A stretch of 64,000 nt of DNA from Stictocephala bisonia. Taxonomy: Eukaryota; Arthropoda; Insecta; Hemiptera; Membracidae. A program made the position numbers and the translations under genes. The stretch lies in assembly GCA_035578905.1 (NCBI GenBank), contig JAQJVL010000002.1, positions 9,982,717 to 10,046,716 of the forward strand. The letters run 5' to 3'. Below the pieces are notes generated by a model. The model did not search any database. It worked only from the letters and a program-made list of their open reading frames with translations, and was not told the origin of the DNA. This document shows, one piece after another, positions 1-12,016 of the stretch. Position 1 is the first letter of the stretch. Each line of letters starts with the position of its first letter.

Positions 1-486
1 GGTCTTCGTTTGTCTAGTACAAAAGTGTAAACCTGAGGTCAAAGAGATCACCTAGTCAGAAAATATAGTTACTCAAAGAATTTAATGTCATATAACTAGT
101 TCTTTTTAACTACAGCTATTTATTTATCGCTATTTGAGGTCCCTTGTTGTTGAGAATGTTGTTGATTGTTTACAATGGTAATGAAAGACTGCATTATAAA
201 AATTAAAATAAGACAAATTATTAAAACCATTTTGACCATAGGTATACCTTAAAAATAGTTTTAAAAATGTATAATTATTTGCTACATATTTTTTGTGTGA
301 AAAATTATTAACTTCTCATATTTTGTCTATTAAATTATAAGTTTAATAAATAGATAGTAACTATCTTATTCTTGTTTTTAAGCAGTATTAGTTAAATGAC
401 ATTAAGTTCTTTGAGAGGCTGTATTTTCTAACTGCATCATACTTTTGACCTCAGGTTTGCACTTTTGTACTGTACAAACGAAGACC
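1..486. mobile_element. MITE-like element with 43-bp terminal inverted repeats
   Basis: The first 43 bases (starting GGTCTTCGTTTG) are the reverse complement of 444-486 (ending CAAACGAAGACC), with only a couple of mismatches. The interior is AT-rich and has no reading frame of note. This is the structure of a short non-autonomous DNA transposon. Because the left end coincides with the window edge, the target-site duplication cannot be checked and the inverted repeat could extend further left. The superfamily is unknown to me. Confidence 0.75.
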
Positions 487-1960
487 TTTAAAATAGGGTA
501 TGACTCAAGGTAGGGTTTGAAATTTCTAAGACTTTCTCCATGGGCCATCCCCTGGCTATGTGAAAAACGAGTAAATTGTGTCTAAATATTTTTTATAGGG
601 ACGTGTACGTAACTAGAAAATGTCATTACATTCTGTATGTATAACCTATTGAACATTGAATTCCTGAATAAAATATAAGCAAGAAATTATATGTTGTTTT
701 CAGTCCTGTTCACTTAATTATTAATAATTTTGTCCGTTTAGTTTTTTCACACTATGAATAAAAAATGTATAAAAATAACAAATTCTGTACATTTTTCAAA
801 TCGTAAGAAACGACATAAATCGTAAGAAACAATATAGGAAATATTGAAGACGAGGTGCGAAATGTCCTCCGATTCAATTTGCAGTGCACAGAGCGTTCAT
901 ACAGTATCATCCTACTTGAAGGCACTCACTACTCTTTCATGGCCTGTAATTAAAACGCGACACTATATTGCTCTCACTTCCAATGTTCAAGACACATTGG
1001 CAAGAGTACAGGCCTGAGCCGCTAATTTAAGATGTTAATAAATAAAAACCACTCGTATGACGTAGCTATGATTCAATATCCAACGACTTAAAAAAAACTG
1101 TCTGTTTCATTGCAACTGACGAAACAGGATATAACAGATTTTAAAGAAATATATTTTCCTACTGATGGAAGAATAATTTTGAATTATGATGCGTAGGCCC
1201 AATTTGTCTGGCCTAATTATCATAATTCGAATCAGGCAAACAAGACAATTTTTACTAACCCAATACTGTATATCTTGGATATGAAAAGCTAAATCTAAGT
1301 CAAATAAACCTATCTCTAATCGGCGTTTGGTGATTTAAATATTTCTTTGATTGTCACATGGTTATTTCTCTGCCAAATGGACATCTAAAATACTGTATAT
1401 TGCACGATAACATAGTGATTGGTCTTTTAAGATAGACCTACGAAGAAGTCTTCTTTTGACGTACGGCTGTTCTCAAAAACAGCATAAGTGAAAAGTTGGA
1501 ACCCAACGTGACGGCTGGTTTATGGTCGATGTTTATGAAAATTGTATAAACATATTCATATTGTTACTGCTAAATAATGTTGCTTCTTACTCCAAGTGGT
1601 CTGATTATAACTTATGACAAGCACAACTGTTTGTTTTGAACACCTTTCGAACAGAAGCCCAAGCGAAGTTACAACATTTTACCAATTTCCAACGTCTGTC
1701 TGGTAGTCACCGCATAGAAACATAGGCCCCGAGTCTGTGATGCACTGGGCGAAAATGTCTTTCAGCACCACTCACACATTCAAAATAATTTTTTTTACTG
1801 TCAATATGTTCGTAATATTAAAACTTAATATGTTGAGGTAGGAATATGTTTTAATCTATAAATCTTAAGCAAATTTGAAATGATTTATTTATAAGAAAGT
1901 ATTCAAATGTATAATACTGCATTAGGAAAATCTAACAATGCTGCCAACTATATGTATAAA
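487..1960. other. AT-rich non-coding stretch with one strong hairpin
   Basis: I see no gene, repeat family or RNA gene here. The only structure I could pick out is the stem-loop at 1181-1228, listed separately. Confidence 0.6.
1181..1228. other. two-part stem-loop
   Basis: GAATTATGAT (1181-1190) pairs perfectly with ATCATAATTC (1219-1228). After a 3x3 internal loop, TAGGCC (1194-1199) pairs with GGCCTA (1210-1215) around a 10-nt loop. No coding or repeat context explains it. It could be the core of a decayed palindromic element. Confidence 0.6.
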
Positions 1961-2501
1961 CTAGGGGACATCCCTGCACGCTTCGCGTGCCAACCCCGAC
2001 GCTCACTACGCTCGATCACCTCGGCCTTCGGCCTCGGCATGTAACTATTCAATACAAAAATCGGTATATTAACTATATAACGTAACATTACAATATTACA
2101 TTTCGGTACAGTATCTCACTCACACTAATTGCTTTGCCACCTATTTAGCCTATTTCAAGAGTGTTCATTTCATTTATTTTTGTTTAACAGCTGAAGATTA
2201 AACTCATAGTAAAATATTAAATAGTATAATGTCAAACATTCAAAATACACATGTTTATTTATTTACAAAACAGCTGTTATTAATTTACTAAAATCAACCT
2301 AATGTTATCCTTATGATCCAATCTTTTAAGGGTGCTTTATACCCCTTAGGAGTACTTTATCAAGATGAAAATATTTTAGTTGTCCTATTTAAGTTCTAAA
2401 GAAACAGTGTACAAAATTTCAGCTCTCTACCTACATGGGAAGTTGGAGAATTAGTGATGAGTGAGTCAATCAGTGAGGGCTTTGCCTTTTATATATATAG
2501 A
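1961..2501 (-). mobile_element. non-autonomous Helitron, copy 1
   Basis: Read on the minus strand, the element begins TCTATATATATAAAAGGC and ends CTAG, and it sits between a flanking A and a flanking T. These are Helitron hallmarks (5' TC, 3' CTRR, insertion between A and T, no target duplication). Just before the 3' end lies a GC-rich hairpin, GCACGC-GAA-GCGTGC, and a second GC hairpin (GGCC-TTC-GGCC on the plus strand) sits nearby. Both stand out in AT-rich surroundings. No Rep/helicase coding is present, so the copy is non-autonomous. Related copies lie at 12017 and 12572. Confidence 0.75.
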
Positions 2502-3483
2502 TTATTACACTAGAGCTGACGAATGTCTCACTTTACTAGGTTCTCCCACGTTTTCTCCTTTCTGATCAACGTCTTCTCACTTTCATGGCGCTGTTAAAGA
2601 GTAAAGTGAATAATTGTTTTCCAAATGAAAATCTTCTATGATCACTGATCAGTGTCCCTTAAAAACTTGGTACCGCAGCAGAACTGAGGACCCAAACATA
2701 TAAAACATGATAACCAAGTGGATTGATAATAATTTTGTATTTGTCTATAGTAGAATAAACCGGATTCATCTGCTTTCTCGATCCTTCGACCGACCGTAGG
2801 CTAGGTTCACTTTCGTTTGAATATGAAACATAACCTAAACAAACTCAAAATGGGGTTAAGTTGGACAATCCATCCCATTACTTGAGACCTATTTATGTGG
2901 AAGGATTAATATTAAAAATAAAGATTGTAATTGTAAGGGTTGCTTATATGATTGTGTTCTTGCTCTTTCCAACTAGCTGTAAAGTACTACATAATAGCAT
3001 AGTAAAACTGACTGTGAAGAGTTTTATTTGAAATGAAACATGTAGTTATTTAGCTTTGCATTCTGTAAAAAGGACTAGAACTTTTTAACTATACTCTCCT
3101 ATTTGTGGATATAAAATGAATAGTCATCGTGTACAAACTTGTTAACTTACCAAATTGCATTTTACTCTTATACCCAAAAATAGGATCTGACCTTGAGAGG
3201 CCACTGACCTCTTCAAGGTCACCTGCACATCCGCCTGCAATCGGCACACTTTCCCTACCGGCGTAACGGCTCGGTGACTGCTGCCCTGCTCTGCTACACT
3301 TCAACTTGAAACTAACAGTTCACTCGACGAATTATTTCTTAAAACGTCTGTTGAAGAAAACATTCGTTTGTTCTTTAAATTTGAAAATATTAAAGACTAT
3401 CAATGAATTAATTTCTCGTTAAAGTTTCTGCGCACTTCATGTATCAGTTGTAGTCGAAGGGCTTAGCTTAAATATTACAAATC
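2502..3483. other. unassigned stretch with a GC-richer block
   Basis: Mostly anonymous AT-rich sequence. At about 3140-3304 the minus strand is GC-richer and open for about 55 codons. It runs into a GTAAGT splice-donor-like site near 3140-3146, but the frame has no convincing ATG. A first exon is possible but weakly supported. Confidence 0.3.
3188..3221. promoter_or_regulatory. cluster of nuclear-receptor half-sites
   Basis: TGACCTT at 3188-3194, TGACCT at 3205-3210 and AGGTCA at 3216-3221 form three AGGTCA-type half-sites in 34 bp. The last two are an everted pair with a 5-bp spacer. This suggests a binding site for an AGGTCA-type nuclear receptor, but short motifs like these also arise by chance. 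Confidence 0.25.
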
Positions 3484-3792
3484 GGACCTATTACTTTGAT
3501 TCACTGCAACTACTTTTTTTATCGCAATTATGGTTATGTTAGGTGGCTACTAAAGTTGATCACAAACTGGAAAATCCAATGATTGACTTACCGCCGAATA
3601 AGCTCTCCGTGTGTAAGTTCTTGGAAAGCGATAAGATAAGGCCAGCGATATTGGATTTCTAGCGGATAAGGAATAACACAGTGGACGTAAAAATGATTGA
3701 GGAACAATTTTTAGAGCAATATAATATTTATCAAACGGTAGTGAATTAACGAAAACAAAAAAGTATTGGTAATAAATTAATGGAGAAGGTTC
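3484..3792 (+). mobile_element. MITE family M, degraded copy
   Basis: The body (from GGTGGCTACTAAAGTTGATC near 3541) matches the copies at 17954, 50476 and 52011. The terminal repeats (consensus CCTTTTCCGTTAATTCACTA) are badly decayed on the left and recognisable on the right, near 3740-3792. No intact coding frame is present. Confidence 0.6.
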
Positions 3793-4019
3793 TACAAAAC
3801 AGTTAGTTATCTACTAAACCTCTGAAACTGAGTTAACGTTAAACACATATTCTGCATAGCTTACACTTTTTAAATCATATGTTACAGCAAGCTCTTCAAA
3901 ATCTTTGATCTTAAGTTTATTAATAAACACGAATTTTGTGTATTTTAAGTCTTGAGGAAGCAATGTTAGAAAGCTCTTTTTAACGAGTATTACCCGTTGT
4001 ACTGTCTTGTGCCTTATTA

Positions 4020-5215
4020 GTTGTCTATGAAAAACGGAGGTACGAAAGAACCGCATCCCTTTTCTATACGTCGTTCTCAGTGTCTGGTCAGACAAGTAAA
4101 TAGAATAGAAAGATGGACACTGAAGAATCATGTCTGTTTCTTCATTAGTTTAGTACGTAAACTGGAGAGATGGATCCTAAGGAATCACGTCTCTTCCTTC
4201 ATAAATCATGTTTGTAGAATGGAAATCTGGTCCTAAGGAATCAAGACTGTTTTTTCCCTACTGATAACGTAAAACGGAAGTCTGGGTCTTTTAGAATAAC
4301 GTCCTTTTTTCCATAAATCAAGTTCTTAAAATGGAAAGCTGGATCCTAAGGAATCGTGTCTCTTTCTTCATTAGTCGATAACGTAAGATGGATGTATTGG
4401 TCCTTAGAAATCACATCTCTTTCTTCATAAGATCGTAAAGAGAAAGTCTGGTCCTGAGGATCATGACTGTTTCCTCATCAGTCGATAATGTAAAATGGAG
4501 GGCAGGGTCCTAAGGAATCGCCGCTTCTTTTCTTCATAAGTCCAGTTTTAAAAGTCGAAGTCTGGGTCTAAGGAATCACGACTTTTTCTACACAAGTCGC
4601 GTTCGTAAATTGGAGGGCTCATAATGGAAGTGAAACTTACAAAGAATCATGTATATACCATCATTAACAACCAAGGTCGTAAAACGGAAATGGTCATGTC
4701 TATTTCATCATTACTAATGATGAAATGGACATGAATCTGTAGAATCAATCCTTTTACGAACTTGACTAATGATTCATTAGTCAAGTTAATAAAATTAAGT
4801 ATGGCTCCAAAGGAATCATGCATATTTCATAAGTCAAGTTCGTTGTTAATAAGTAAGATTTTATAATAGACAAAAGTTCATTTATTCAGAACCTTCACAT
4901 ACGATTGAATTATTAAATTGTGTCCATGGCAACATAGTCTGGTCCAAAACACAAATAAGAAATATATGTTCTCAATAAAATAATATGTTAAATATAAAAT
5001 AAACACAGTATCAACGTTCGTTAATTGGAAGGATTGATTCTACCGAATCATGTCTATTTCTCCATTAGTCAAGTTCGTAAAATGGAAGGATGGCGCCTAA
5101 GGAATCATGTCAATTTCATTGTTAGTCAAGTCATAAAATAGAAGAATGGATGCTAAGGAATCGTGTCTGTTTTACAATTATTTGAGTACGTAAAATGGGA
5201 GGATGGTTATTAGCT
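4020..5215. repeat. degenerate minisatellite, unit about 57-66 bp
   Basis: Diverged tandem copies of a unit containing GTAAAATGGAAGTCTGG, TCCTAAGGAATCATGTC and TTCTTCATTAGTC repeat from about 4020 to 4680, and again at 5020-5215 after a more disordered middle part. Copies differ by many substitutions and small indels, so the array is old. Reading frames through it are by-products. A 105-codon minus-strand frame overlaps its left end (3814-4131), but I recognise no domain in it. Confidence 0.7.
4694..4785. other. two adjacent hairpins inside the minisatellite
   Basis: An 18-nt arm at 4694-4711 pairs with 4717-4734 with one G-U-type difference. A second, perfect palindrome with 12-nt arms (CTTGACTAATGA) lies at 4761-4785. 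They are made of the array's own GTCATG and CATTAGTCAAG motifs in opposite orientations, so a local inversion of repeat units is the likely origin. Confidence 0.65.
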
Positions 5216-5929
5216 AGACGAGGCTAATTAGGTAGAATTATTTAACTCTTTTCAAAAGGTATATTTTGACGAATTGTCAGTATTCAAATGTTTGCAATTT
5301 TTTACAAAAGATAGTAAATGTAGGCTATTATTTGGTGATGATATTCTATCAGTGTTGGTGATTAGACTAACAACCTTCGTCATTATCTGCTTATGGTGAC
5401 GTCAAAAGTCTTTCCTATATTAGGAAAAGAACTGAATTTAAATTCAGTGTTTGAAATTTGTATATGACACTGGAATTGTAAGTTATGTTCGAAATTTGAA
5501 AGTCAGCATAGTGTAGTTTTCAGTGTACTGTTATTTTCACCTGCAAGACAACCCAGTCTAGTGATTACAGTTCTCCCTAATCAAGGCCCACTAGAACATA
5601 CACGTAGGAGATTCCGGAGGGGGGGAGGTGCTTAACTAATGAGAATCTACTCAGTCATTAGTAACGCCTTGTTAACTTCGAAAAAATTAACGGTTATTTT
5701 CTAATATTAGTTCAAAATATAAGATATTACTTCAAAATGATACATTTCACTGTGCTAGTAAAGTTAAATTAACTTGGACATGGTTCTAACAGTGTGCATA
5801 AATTCTCAAGGTTTTTATAAGTTTTTTTTTTTATTTTAGAAAAAACTTCACTCATCAGTTCACATGGGCCTGCAGGCATGTACGTGAATTTGATTCAACT
5901 AGTGAAACACCGATGGTTAGTTCACGTGT
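5216..5929. other. no recognisable feature
   Basis: AT-rich sequence. I see only short homopolymers (G run near 5620, T run near 5822). Confidence 0.5.
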
Positions 5930-5998
5930 GTATTCGATTATTGGACCGTGGGTTCCGTAGTACAAATTGTTAACCACTGAACCACTCTGCCGGCACAT
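5930..5998 (-). mobile_element. tRNA-derived SINE head (fragment)
   Basis: The minus strand reads like a tRNA 5' half (GCCGGCAGAGTGGTTCAGTGG, an A-box-like block), with a degraded B box further on. No cloverleaf closes, so it is a SINE or tRNA pseudogene rather than a working tRNA. Confidence 0.4.
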
Positions 5999-6149
5999 CT
6001 AGAAGATAATATTTGTATAGTAACCCCAAGTTAGAATGGCAACTTAAATTAATGTTTTACTCTTTAAATGTCCACTAAGTGATGGATTTAAGATCGTGTC
6101 TAGTTACTAATACTTTCTAGAGAATGTGTCTCTAGAAATGCAATAATGT

Positions 6150-6352
6150 CTAGAGAAATACTGAAAATTGTAAGAGGAAGACAGATTAATTGGTTAGAGC
6201 ATGTGATGAAAGGAGAGAGCTTGTTGAGAACATGTTTAGATTGAAAAGTTAGAGGAATGAGAGGAATGTGAAGAAGAAAATATCAGATGTTGGACAGAGT
6301 AGGGATCCGAGGAGACAACAAAAAGACTTGCTGAAACAAATATAAGTTTGGC
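6150..6352 (+). pseudogene. LINE ORF2 C-terminal fragment
   Basis: The plus strand translates as IVRGRQINWLEHVMKGESLL, then KVRGMRGM and RRKYQMLDRV, with one internal stop. The pattern R-R-x-x-W-x-G-H-V-x-R followed by a K-x-x-G-x-R-x-x-G-R-R motif is typical of the C-terminal end of endonuclease/reverse-transcriptase proteins of non-LTR retrotransposons. Here the usual Gly before His is Glu. Only this short tail survives, in line with the usual 5' truncation of LINE copies. Confidence 0.6.
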
Positions 6353-8637
6353 AGGACCTGCCTGAGGGTAGAACCCCGTTGATGATGTTGATATAAAAGT
6401 CCTGTTGGAAATAGGATTTTTGGAACAATTCAACTTCAAAGATATTGAGGAATATTTTATATTTGGGTAATGACTCTAAGTAAATACTTTCTTTAAATGA
6501 TGTGGTCAGTACCAATGTACGTGTATGGTTGGGTGGGTAAGCCAATAGACAGCAAGAAGTCGTAGAACGTAATCGAAAAGATCCGAAAATTCAAATATCT
6601 TATTCATAAAATAATGCTATCATGAAGAATATTCATAGGCTGTGCCACACATTCTTACGTTTTGTTAATTCATAATTATTTACATCAAGCAATGTTCTTA
6701 AATAAGTCCACCAAGAGCATATATCTTATCTCATAATCAAAAACAAGCAGCTTCCGGACGAAATTTGGTTTGGGTCCCAGGATTTTTTTTCTTTTGGAGG
6801 GAGTTTTTGACCATGAGAATTAATCGGTCAACCTTGGAAAACATCTGATTTCTACCTCAGAGGCTCCTAGATATCCCGTGTTATCGACTTCTAGCAGAAA
6901 GTGGGATATCAAACAGTAGGTATTTATCTCCTAAATCACATTATACCATTACATTTCAGAAGAGCAACGTTGAAGGGTTTTGCCCTCTCAAAAAAAGTTT
7001 AAAACCTTAAAATTTGGTTATGTTAAATTAATACACCCAAGTGAGGTATCAAATTAAAGGTATTATTCTCTTAGTTACTGTGTAATTACTGATTAAGGAA
7101 AAAATATATCATTGAAATTTAGTAAAGATTATGTTTATGGCCTCCACTGCCCCAAAACCAAAATTCATGGTCATACTGTTTAAGAATCCTGGCGAGGCGA
7201 CATGCGGAGGAGACCCACATCCTCTGGGAGATATGGATGCTACCTCTTCAGTTTGAAAAATTCAACTGTTTTAATGAAAAATTCTCCCGGACTTTTTATT
7301 AAAACAACCACATTACTAGACTTATAATGTATTTACAAGCTATTCAAAACACGAATCATTAACGTGTCAGGTTAAAAACAGTTGGTTCCGAATAATGTTT
7401 GTAAAATTAACGAAAACATGAACAGCTGAACGGTTTCAAGCGAAAGTCAACCTTATGGTCGGAGAGTAATAATTGTGGGGATATAAGTTGTAGCCGCAAG
7501 TCTACCTGTTCCATCGACGCATGTGGCGATCCAAGCAAAAAGTGGTCTGTTTCATAAGTTATGTGATATGGCCACGAGCAGCAAGAAGCAACATTCCTTA
7601 GCAAATATAAGACCTTATGATTTATTTAATCTTTCTGATTTTCGGCCATAATATTTCCTTCCAGATGACCATCCTGGAGGTGCGTGTATTTTTTAGCCGA
7701 ATGGTACATTACTCGAGTTCAGAGCTGTTGTTTAGAGTCCATTCCGAAGTGCTGGATGTAATAACTGAACCCCAAGATCCTAGGTGTTGACCAAGGTAGA
7801 GATAATTTGAAAGCTACAACTTCAGTAGTTACTCTGGTAAGACAGACGAAAGAAAAGTTATTTCTCCAGTTATCCAAGTTATGGCAGGGCTAGTACCTTG
7901 TTAGTTACTCTTTTTACTCTCCCAAATCCCCAAACATAAACGTAGTAATTATTACAACATATGTATAAATAAGTACATTATAGACTTGAAGTTGTAGTGG
8001 AGTCGGTACCAGATGTTCTAGCTTCAAAATGTCAGCTATAAAAATAATAGGAAGGTGAAAGAAAAATGTTAAACTGGATTAAAAATTTAAAACAAATAAA
8101 ACCTTAAGTACACTACAAAGTACTTGTGTTTAAGTGTTAAATATTGATCTCCCGCTAAATGCAAGTTTTGTAACCATTCAACACCTGCTTCTCAGATTGA
8201 ATGAAGACCAGCTAACCCCTGCACAATGGCTATCATTAATTAATGATCTTTAGTTGAATTTCGGCTCCACGACCACATGATTGATCATTTGCCATTCACC
8301 ACTTAAAATTCCGGCAGTTGCATCTTCCCATACCCGTGGGAAAACAATGTGCAGGCTAATTCCCAAACTAAAACTCCTCCCAGCAGGTCCATTTGTGGAT
8401 TATTATTAGTAATAATATACACAATTAGCTTACATGAATGTAAAATGTTCAGCCTATTTTACAGTGAGGCAATTGTCCTTTTTAAGTAAACTTCTTGTTA
8501 AAAATTGAAGGTGGATCGTATAGTTATTAAATATTTAACTACATAAAAACCAATATTTAGAGCACAATTCAACATGCTTTGTAAAAAACCATGCTTTGTA
8601 ACGTAATTTACTCAGCATAGGACCATTTATTAATATC
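6353..8637. other. long AT-rich stretch without recognised genes
   Basis: The only repeat piece I recognise is a single minisatellite-like unit at about 6513-6541 (GTACGTGTATGG, TGGGTGGGTAAG). Reading frames at 6236-6545 and 7407-7604 show no recognisable domains and look like chance. Confidence 0.5.
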
Positions 8638-8758
8638 TCAATAGCCAGGGTAACTAAGGAACTTAGACCTTTACGTGGGATTCGAACCACGTAGTATTTG
8701 TATGATTTTTAAGCTAATTGACAAGCTTTATTCTCACATCTCCTCCTTACACAGCATC
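8638..8758 (-). mobile_element. SINE family S1, fragment
   Basis: It carries the family's B-box segment (reverse complement GTGGTTCGAATCCCACG) and the downstream block CAATTAGCTTAAAAATC. The same segments appear in the longer copies at 26008, 32005, 39660 and 61990. Confidence 0.6.
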
Positions 8759-8767
8759 TGAACCCTT

Positions 8768-8870
8768 ACCCCACCCATAGACATACAGTGGTATTGACCC
8801 ACCCACCCACTCATACACGTACAGTGGTATTGACCCACCTGCCCACCCATACATGTACAAATGGTATTGA
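8768..8870 (-). repeat. G-rich minisatellite, about 3 units
   Basis: Units contain ACAGTGGTATTGACCCACC and CCCACCCATACA, the reverse complement of the 36-bp repeat seen in the large arrays at 53.7-54.3 kb. Confidence 0.8.
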
Positions 8871-9432
8871 TGAAAAATGTATTTTTAAGTAGCTGTGCCA
8901 AAAAATGAATGTGTTATCTTAATTTTAAACTGAGATGTAATAGACAACTGAAATTGCTGTTCTTACACATTTATTTTAATTTTAAATTAGAAATTTAGAT
9001 TTGGGATTGATTGTGTGTAGAATTGTTCTTGTCTGGTGGGTTGGTGAGGGTGTGTGGATGTCTTTTCTCCTGTTGAGTGTGTTTGGTCATGCCTGATTTA
9101 ATGGTAATTGTATACATTTTTAAGTTGAAATAATACAACAATGGAAGGTCCTATAAATTTATGCCATAGTGAAGTTGTATTGTTTGTGAGTTTTTTAGTT
9201 TTCCCCTCAAACATCTTTTAGATAGACGGGATGAGAGCAATACTGTATTGAAATAGAACAATTTGTATATATCGATAAAATAAAGATTGGGAAATGAGAA
9301 AATAAGTCTCTTCACGAGAAAAATTACATTAGACCTCTACAAAGTGTTGGTAAAAAAAGAAACAATTAATTCTCTGTGGTATTTGTTGCGTAAAGTATAG
9401 TAAGACAACTAAAATTACGTATGGATGACATG

Positions 9433-9545
9433 TGTAGTCTGGTTACTAACTGAAGTCATCGTAATCTCAAAAAGTGTAATATTTTACCGGCGCAGAAAGC
9501 TAAGAGGAACCTACAGTTTAATGTAGAATCCGAACCACGTGGTAA
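9433..9545 (-). mobile_element. SINE family S1, decayed pieces
   Basis: Two short segments match S1: TTACTAACTGAAGTCATC near 9446, and GTAGAATCCGAACCACGTGG near 9523. The sequence between them has diverged. Confidence 0.4.
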
Positions 9546-9929
9546 GATGGAATTTCCATGTTATGTTGACATGACATAGAAAGATGTTCAGTGCTATTTC
9601 TCTATACAAAGTCAAATTACCACTCCCTACTCGAACCAGGCAGTAATGTTAACAATTACGCGGGCGTCCATTCATCGTAAGAATACTGAGTTCATACCTC
9701 ATCACTTCCAGTCATCCAAACTCACCTCTGACTACCTGGATTACAACATTACACCTGCTAGGCATTGTGTTAAACACGTTCGTAAACAATCTAACTGTAC
9801 ATGTAAAAATCAAACATTGACCTTCGTCGCTATTACATTTAATTCATAACTATTTAATCATTTCAGTGGTTTGTTAGCTGTTATATATTGGCATTTATTA
9901 AAAGTTAATACAATTAAAATATCCCTTTC

Positions 9930-10150
9930 TATTCAGTAGCCAATGAGGTCTAGTTCCGCCCGATATTCTCCTCTCGCCCGTCTAAGGCACATTCCTTGCA
10001 AGGCCGCTGAAGTGGGTCGCCCGCCGGCCAGGCCTGCGCGTATCCGCGAGAAAGCGCTCGGCTTCGCCCCTTTCTCTTCCAACCTCCGTCTCGTCCCGAC
10101 TGTTGTGGTCTCAGGCCGTGCAGAAGTCAAGGAACTTAGGAGCATGTAAG
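9930..10150 (+). promoter_or_regulatory. CpG-rich island, possible first exon
   Basis: About 200 bp are markedly GC- and CpG-rich (for example GGTCGCCCGCCGGCCAGGCC) in an otherwise AT-rich region, and both strands stay open. On the plus strand it runs into a donor-like GTAAGA at 10145. This composition suits a promoter plus first exon, but I recognise no protein and see no second exon. It could also be a captured or foreign segment. Confidence 0.3.
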
Positions 10151-12016
10151 AATGACTTTAGAAAATAAATATTACGTGCAAAACATGGGAACGAAGCAAT
10201 GTTTTCGGCTACGTTGATATAAGAGTAAGAAATGTTTTTATTTTGTCTTTACTCACTTCGGTATTCGTAGGATCTAGGCAGGAGGTATATTAATAATATT
10301 TAATGAGTTACCAAAAAAGCATTGGCCATAAATATTACGTCATATATCCTTTTACTGTCGGAAACTTAGTGATTTATAATGAGTAAAACACAGGAAATTT
10401 AAGAAAAGAATGTTTCAAAGTGACATTAACCTGTGCCTCTTATCTCCGATATATCCGAACCGGATGTTCTAGCAATCAATTAATCCCACCATGAATGTTT
10501 TTAGAAAAGAGTTAGTTCGCCAACTAACTAATTTTACAGCATGGACATTATGGACAGTAAAAATCGTGCCTAGCCTTAGAGTGGCTTATGATATTAATTT
10601 TACTTAAATTTTTTGAACAGTGGTTGATATTTAAATAGCCTATTTATTTATTTGTATATTTTTTCGGCTTTCCCACTAAATCACACGAACACACGTCGAA
10701 ACTCCAACTCCGCAACCACTAACTCACGAGTGCCGTTGACATTAACAAAAGTGTGTGGTTTGGATTCCTTGTTATATCTTGTATAAGGTATAAAACAGTA
10801 TTTTAACAGCACTGAAACACTCCTCAGTGTATTTAGTAGAAGATATATGTATTTATTAATGTTTTTTTTTTTTCAAATTACAAAAACATTCGAATGTAAA
10901 TTGCAATCAGATATACATAGTAATTAATTCTAGTTTAAGTTTAAATTTAATGTTCCATTTTATTTATAACTCACTAATGTGTAGTATTATTAGTAAATCT
11001 CTAAATTTACCATTTAAATGTTTAGCGTGAATTTATTTTATTTTTGAAATATACTAAAAAAATAAGTTTGCTTCTCAAAGACATGTAAAACGAAATTATC
11101 TAACCTTAATTGAAGATTTATTGCTATTTAAATGCATTTCATGTTATCAATTAACCCATTGCCATTGTTGTTGATTTTCGTTGTTATTGTTAGTAATTAT
11201 CTTATTTAATTTTTTTAATTTAGTTTTGCTTAATTAACTCATAAATCTAAAACAATCAATTAGTCATGTACTTTAAAAATCTGCTATTAGCTAACTGCCA
11301 ATATAAGACTTTACCGATAATTGTTATTTTTGTCTTGGTTTAGACTAATCTGTATTATTGTGTTAGTTTTGCCTCGCTTAAATTGGCCTTGTTTTGTTGT
11401 GATTATTACTTTACTTAGATCGAACCAACCTCTGTTGTGAATTTATACTGTATTGTATTTCTTGTTAGTTTGGTATTGTGAATACTGTATATACCTATAC
11501 TTTGTTGTTACTTATTCTGTTAACCTAATATTCGTTTGTTACACATTTTTATATTACAACTTATTGAGGTTATGACTATGTTTTTTTAAATCTTTATTCG
11601 TCTTGAATGTTTGTGCTTTATTAATAATGTTATGTTTATTTTGCTATTGAACCATCTGGATTACATTATTTCCTAGTTATTTGTAAATTATTATTATTAT
11701 TTTTTTTTACTACTTAACAAGGTGCACTTTCCGTTCAAGATAAATAAATAAACAACTATAGTCGTCAGTAATGTATTTATTTAAATATATGACAGTGTAA
11801 AGTAGAAAGCTGTGACGTCAGCGGAGGACACGTCTGTCCCTCACCTCACCTCAAAGCCATTACTCAGACAAGTTTTTGTCTTGGATCTAGTAAAAGTTGA
11901 AGAAAGTCTTGAAAGTTTGAACCAATTAAATGTAATATTAGAATGTGATCTTATTTGTTTTCCTTACTGGCTGATGCTTGAAAATTAAATAGTCTAATTG
12001 TCATACTAATATAATA
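10151..12016. other. AT-rich stretch, mostly featureless
   Basis: Long T- and A-rich tracts and no recognised gene or repeat family. A perfect CRE palindrome TGACGTCA lies at 11813-11820 next to a short GC-richer block (11800-11880), a weak promoter candidate. Confidence 0.45.

Noticed and set aside
2396..2501. RTE-type LINE 3' end (TATATATAGAT tail)
   Set aside because: Considered first, but the opposite end has CTAG with an upstream hairpin and the copy sits between A and T, which fits a Helitron better.
3814..4131. 105-codon minus-strand frame
   Set aside because: Its first third is minisatellite sequence and I recognise no domain. Length alone is not enough in DNA with uneven composition.
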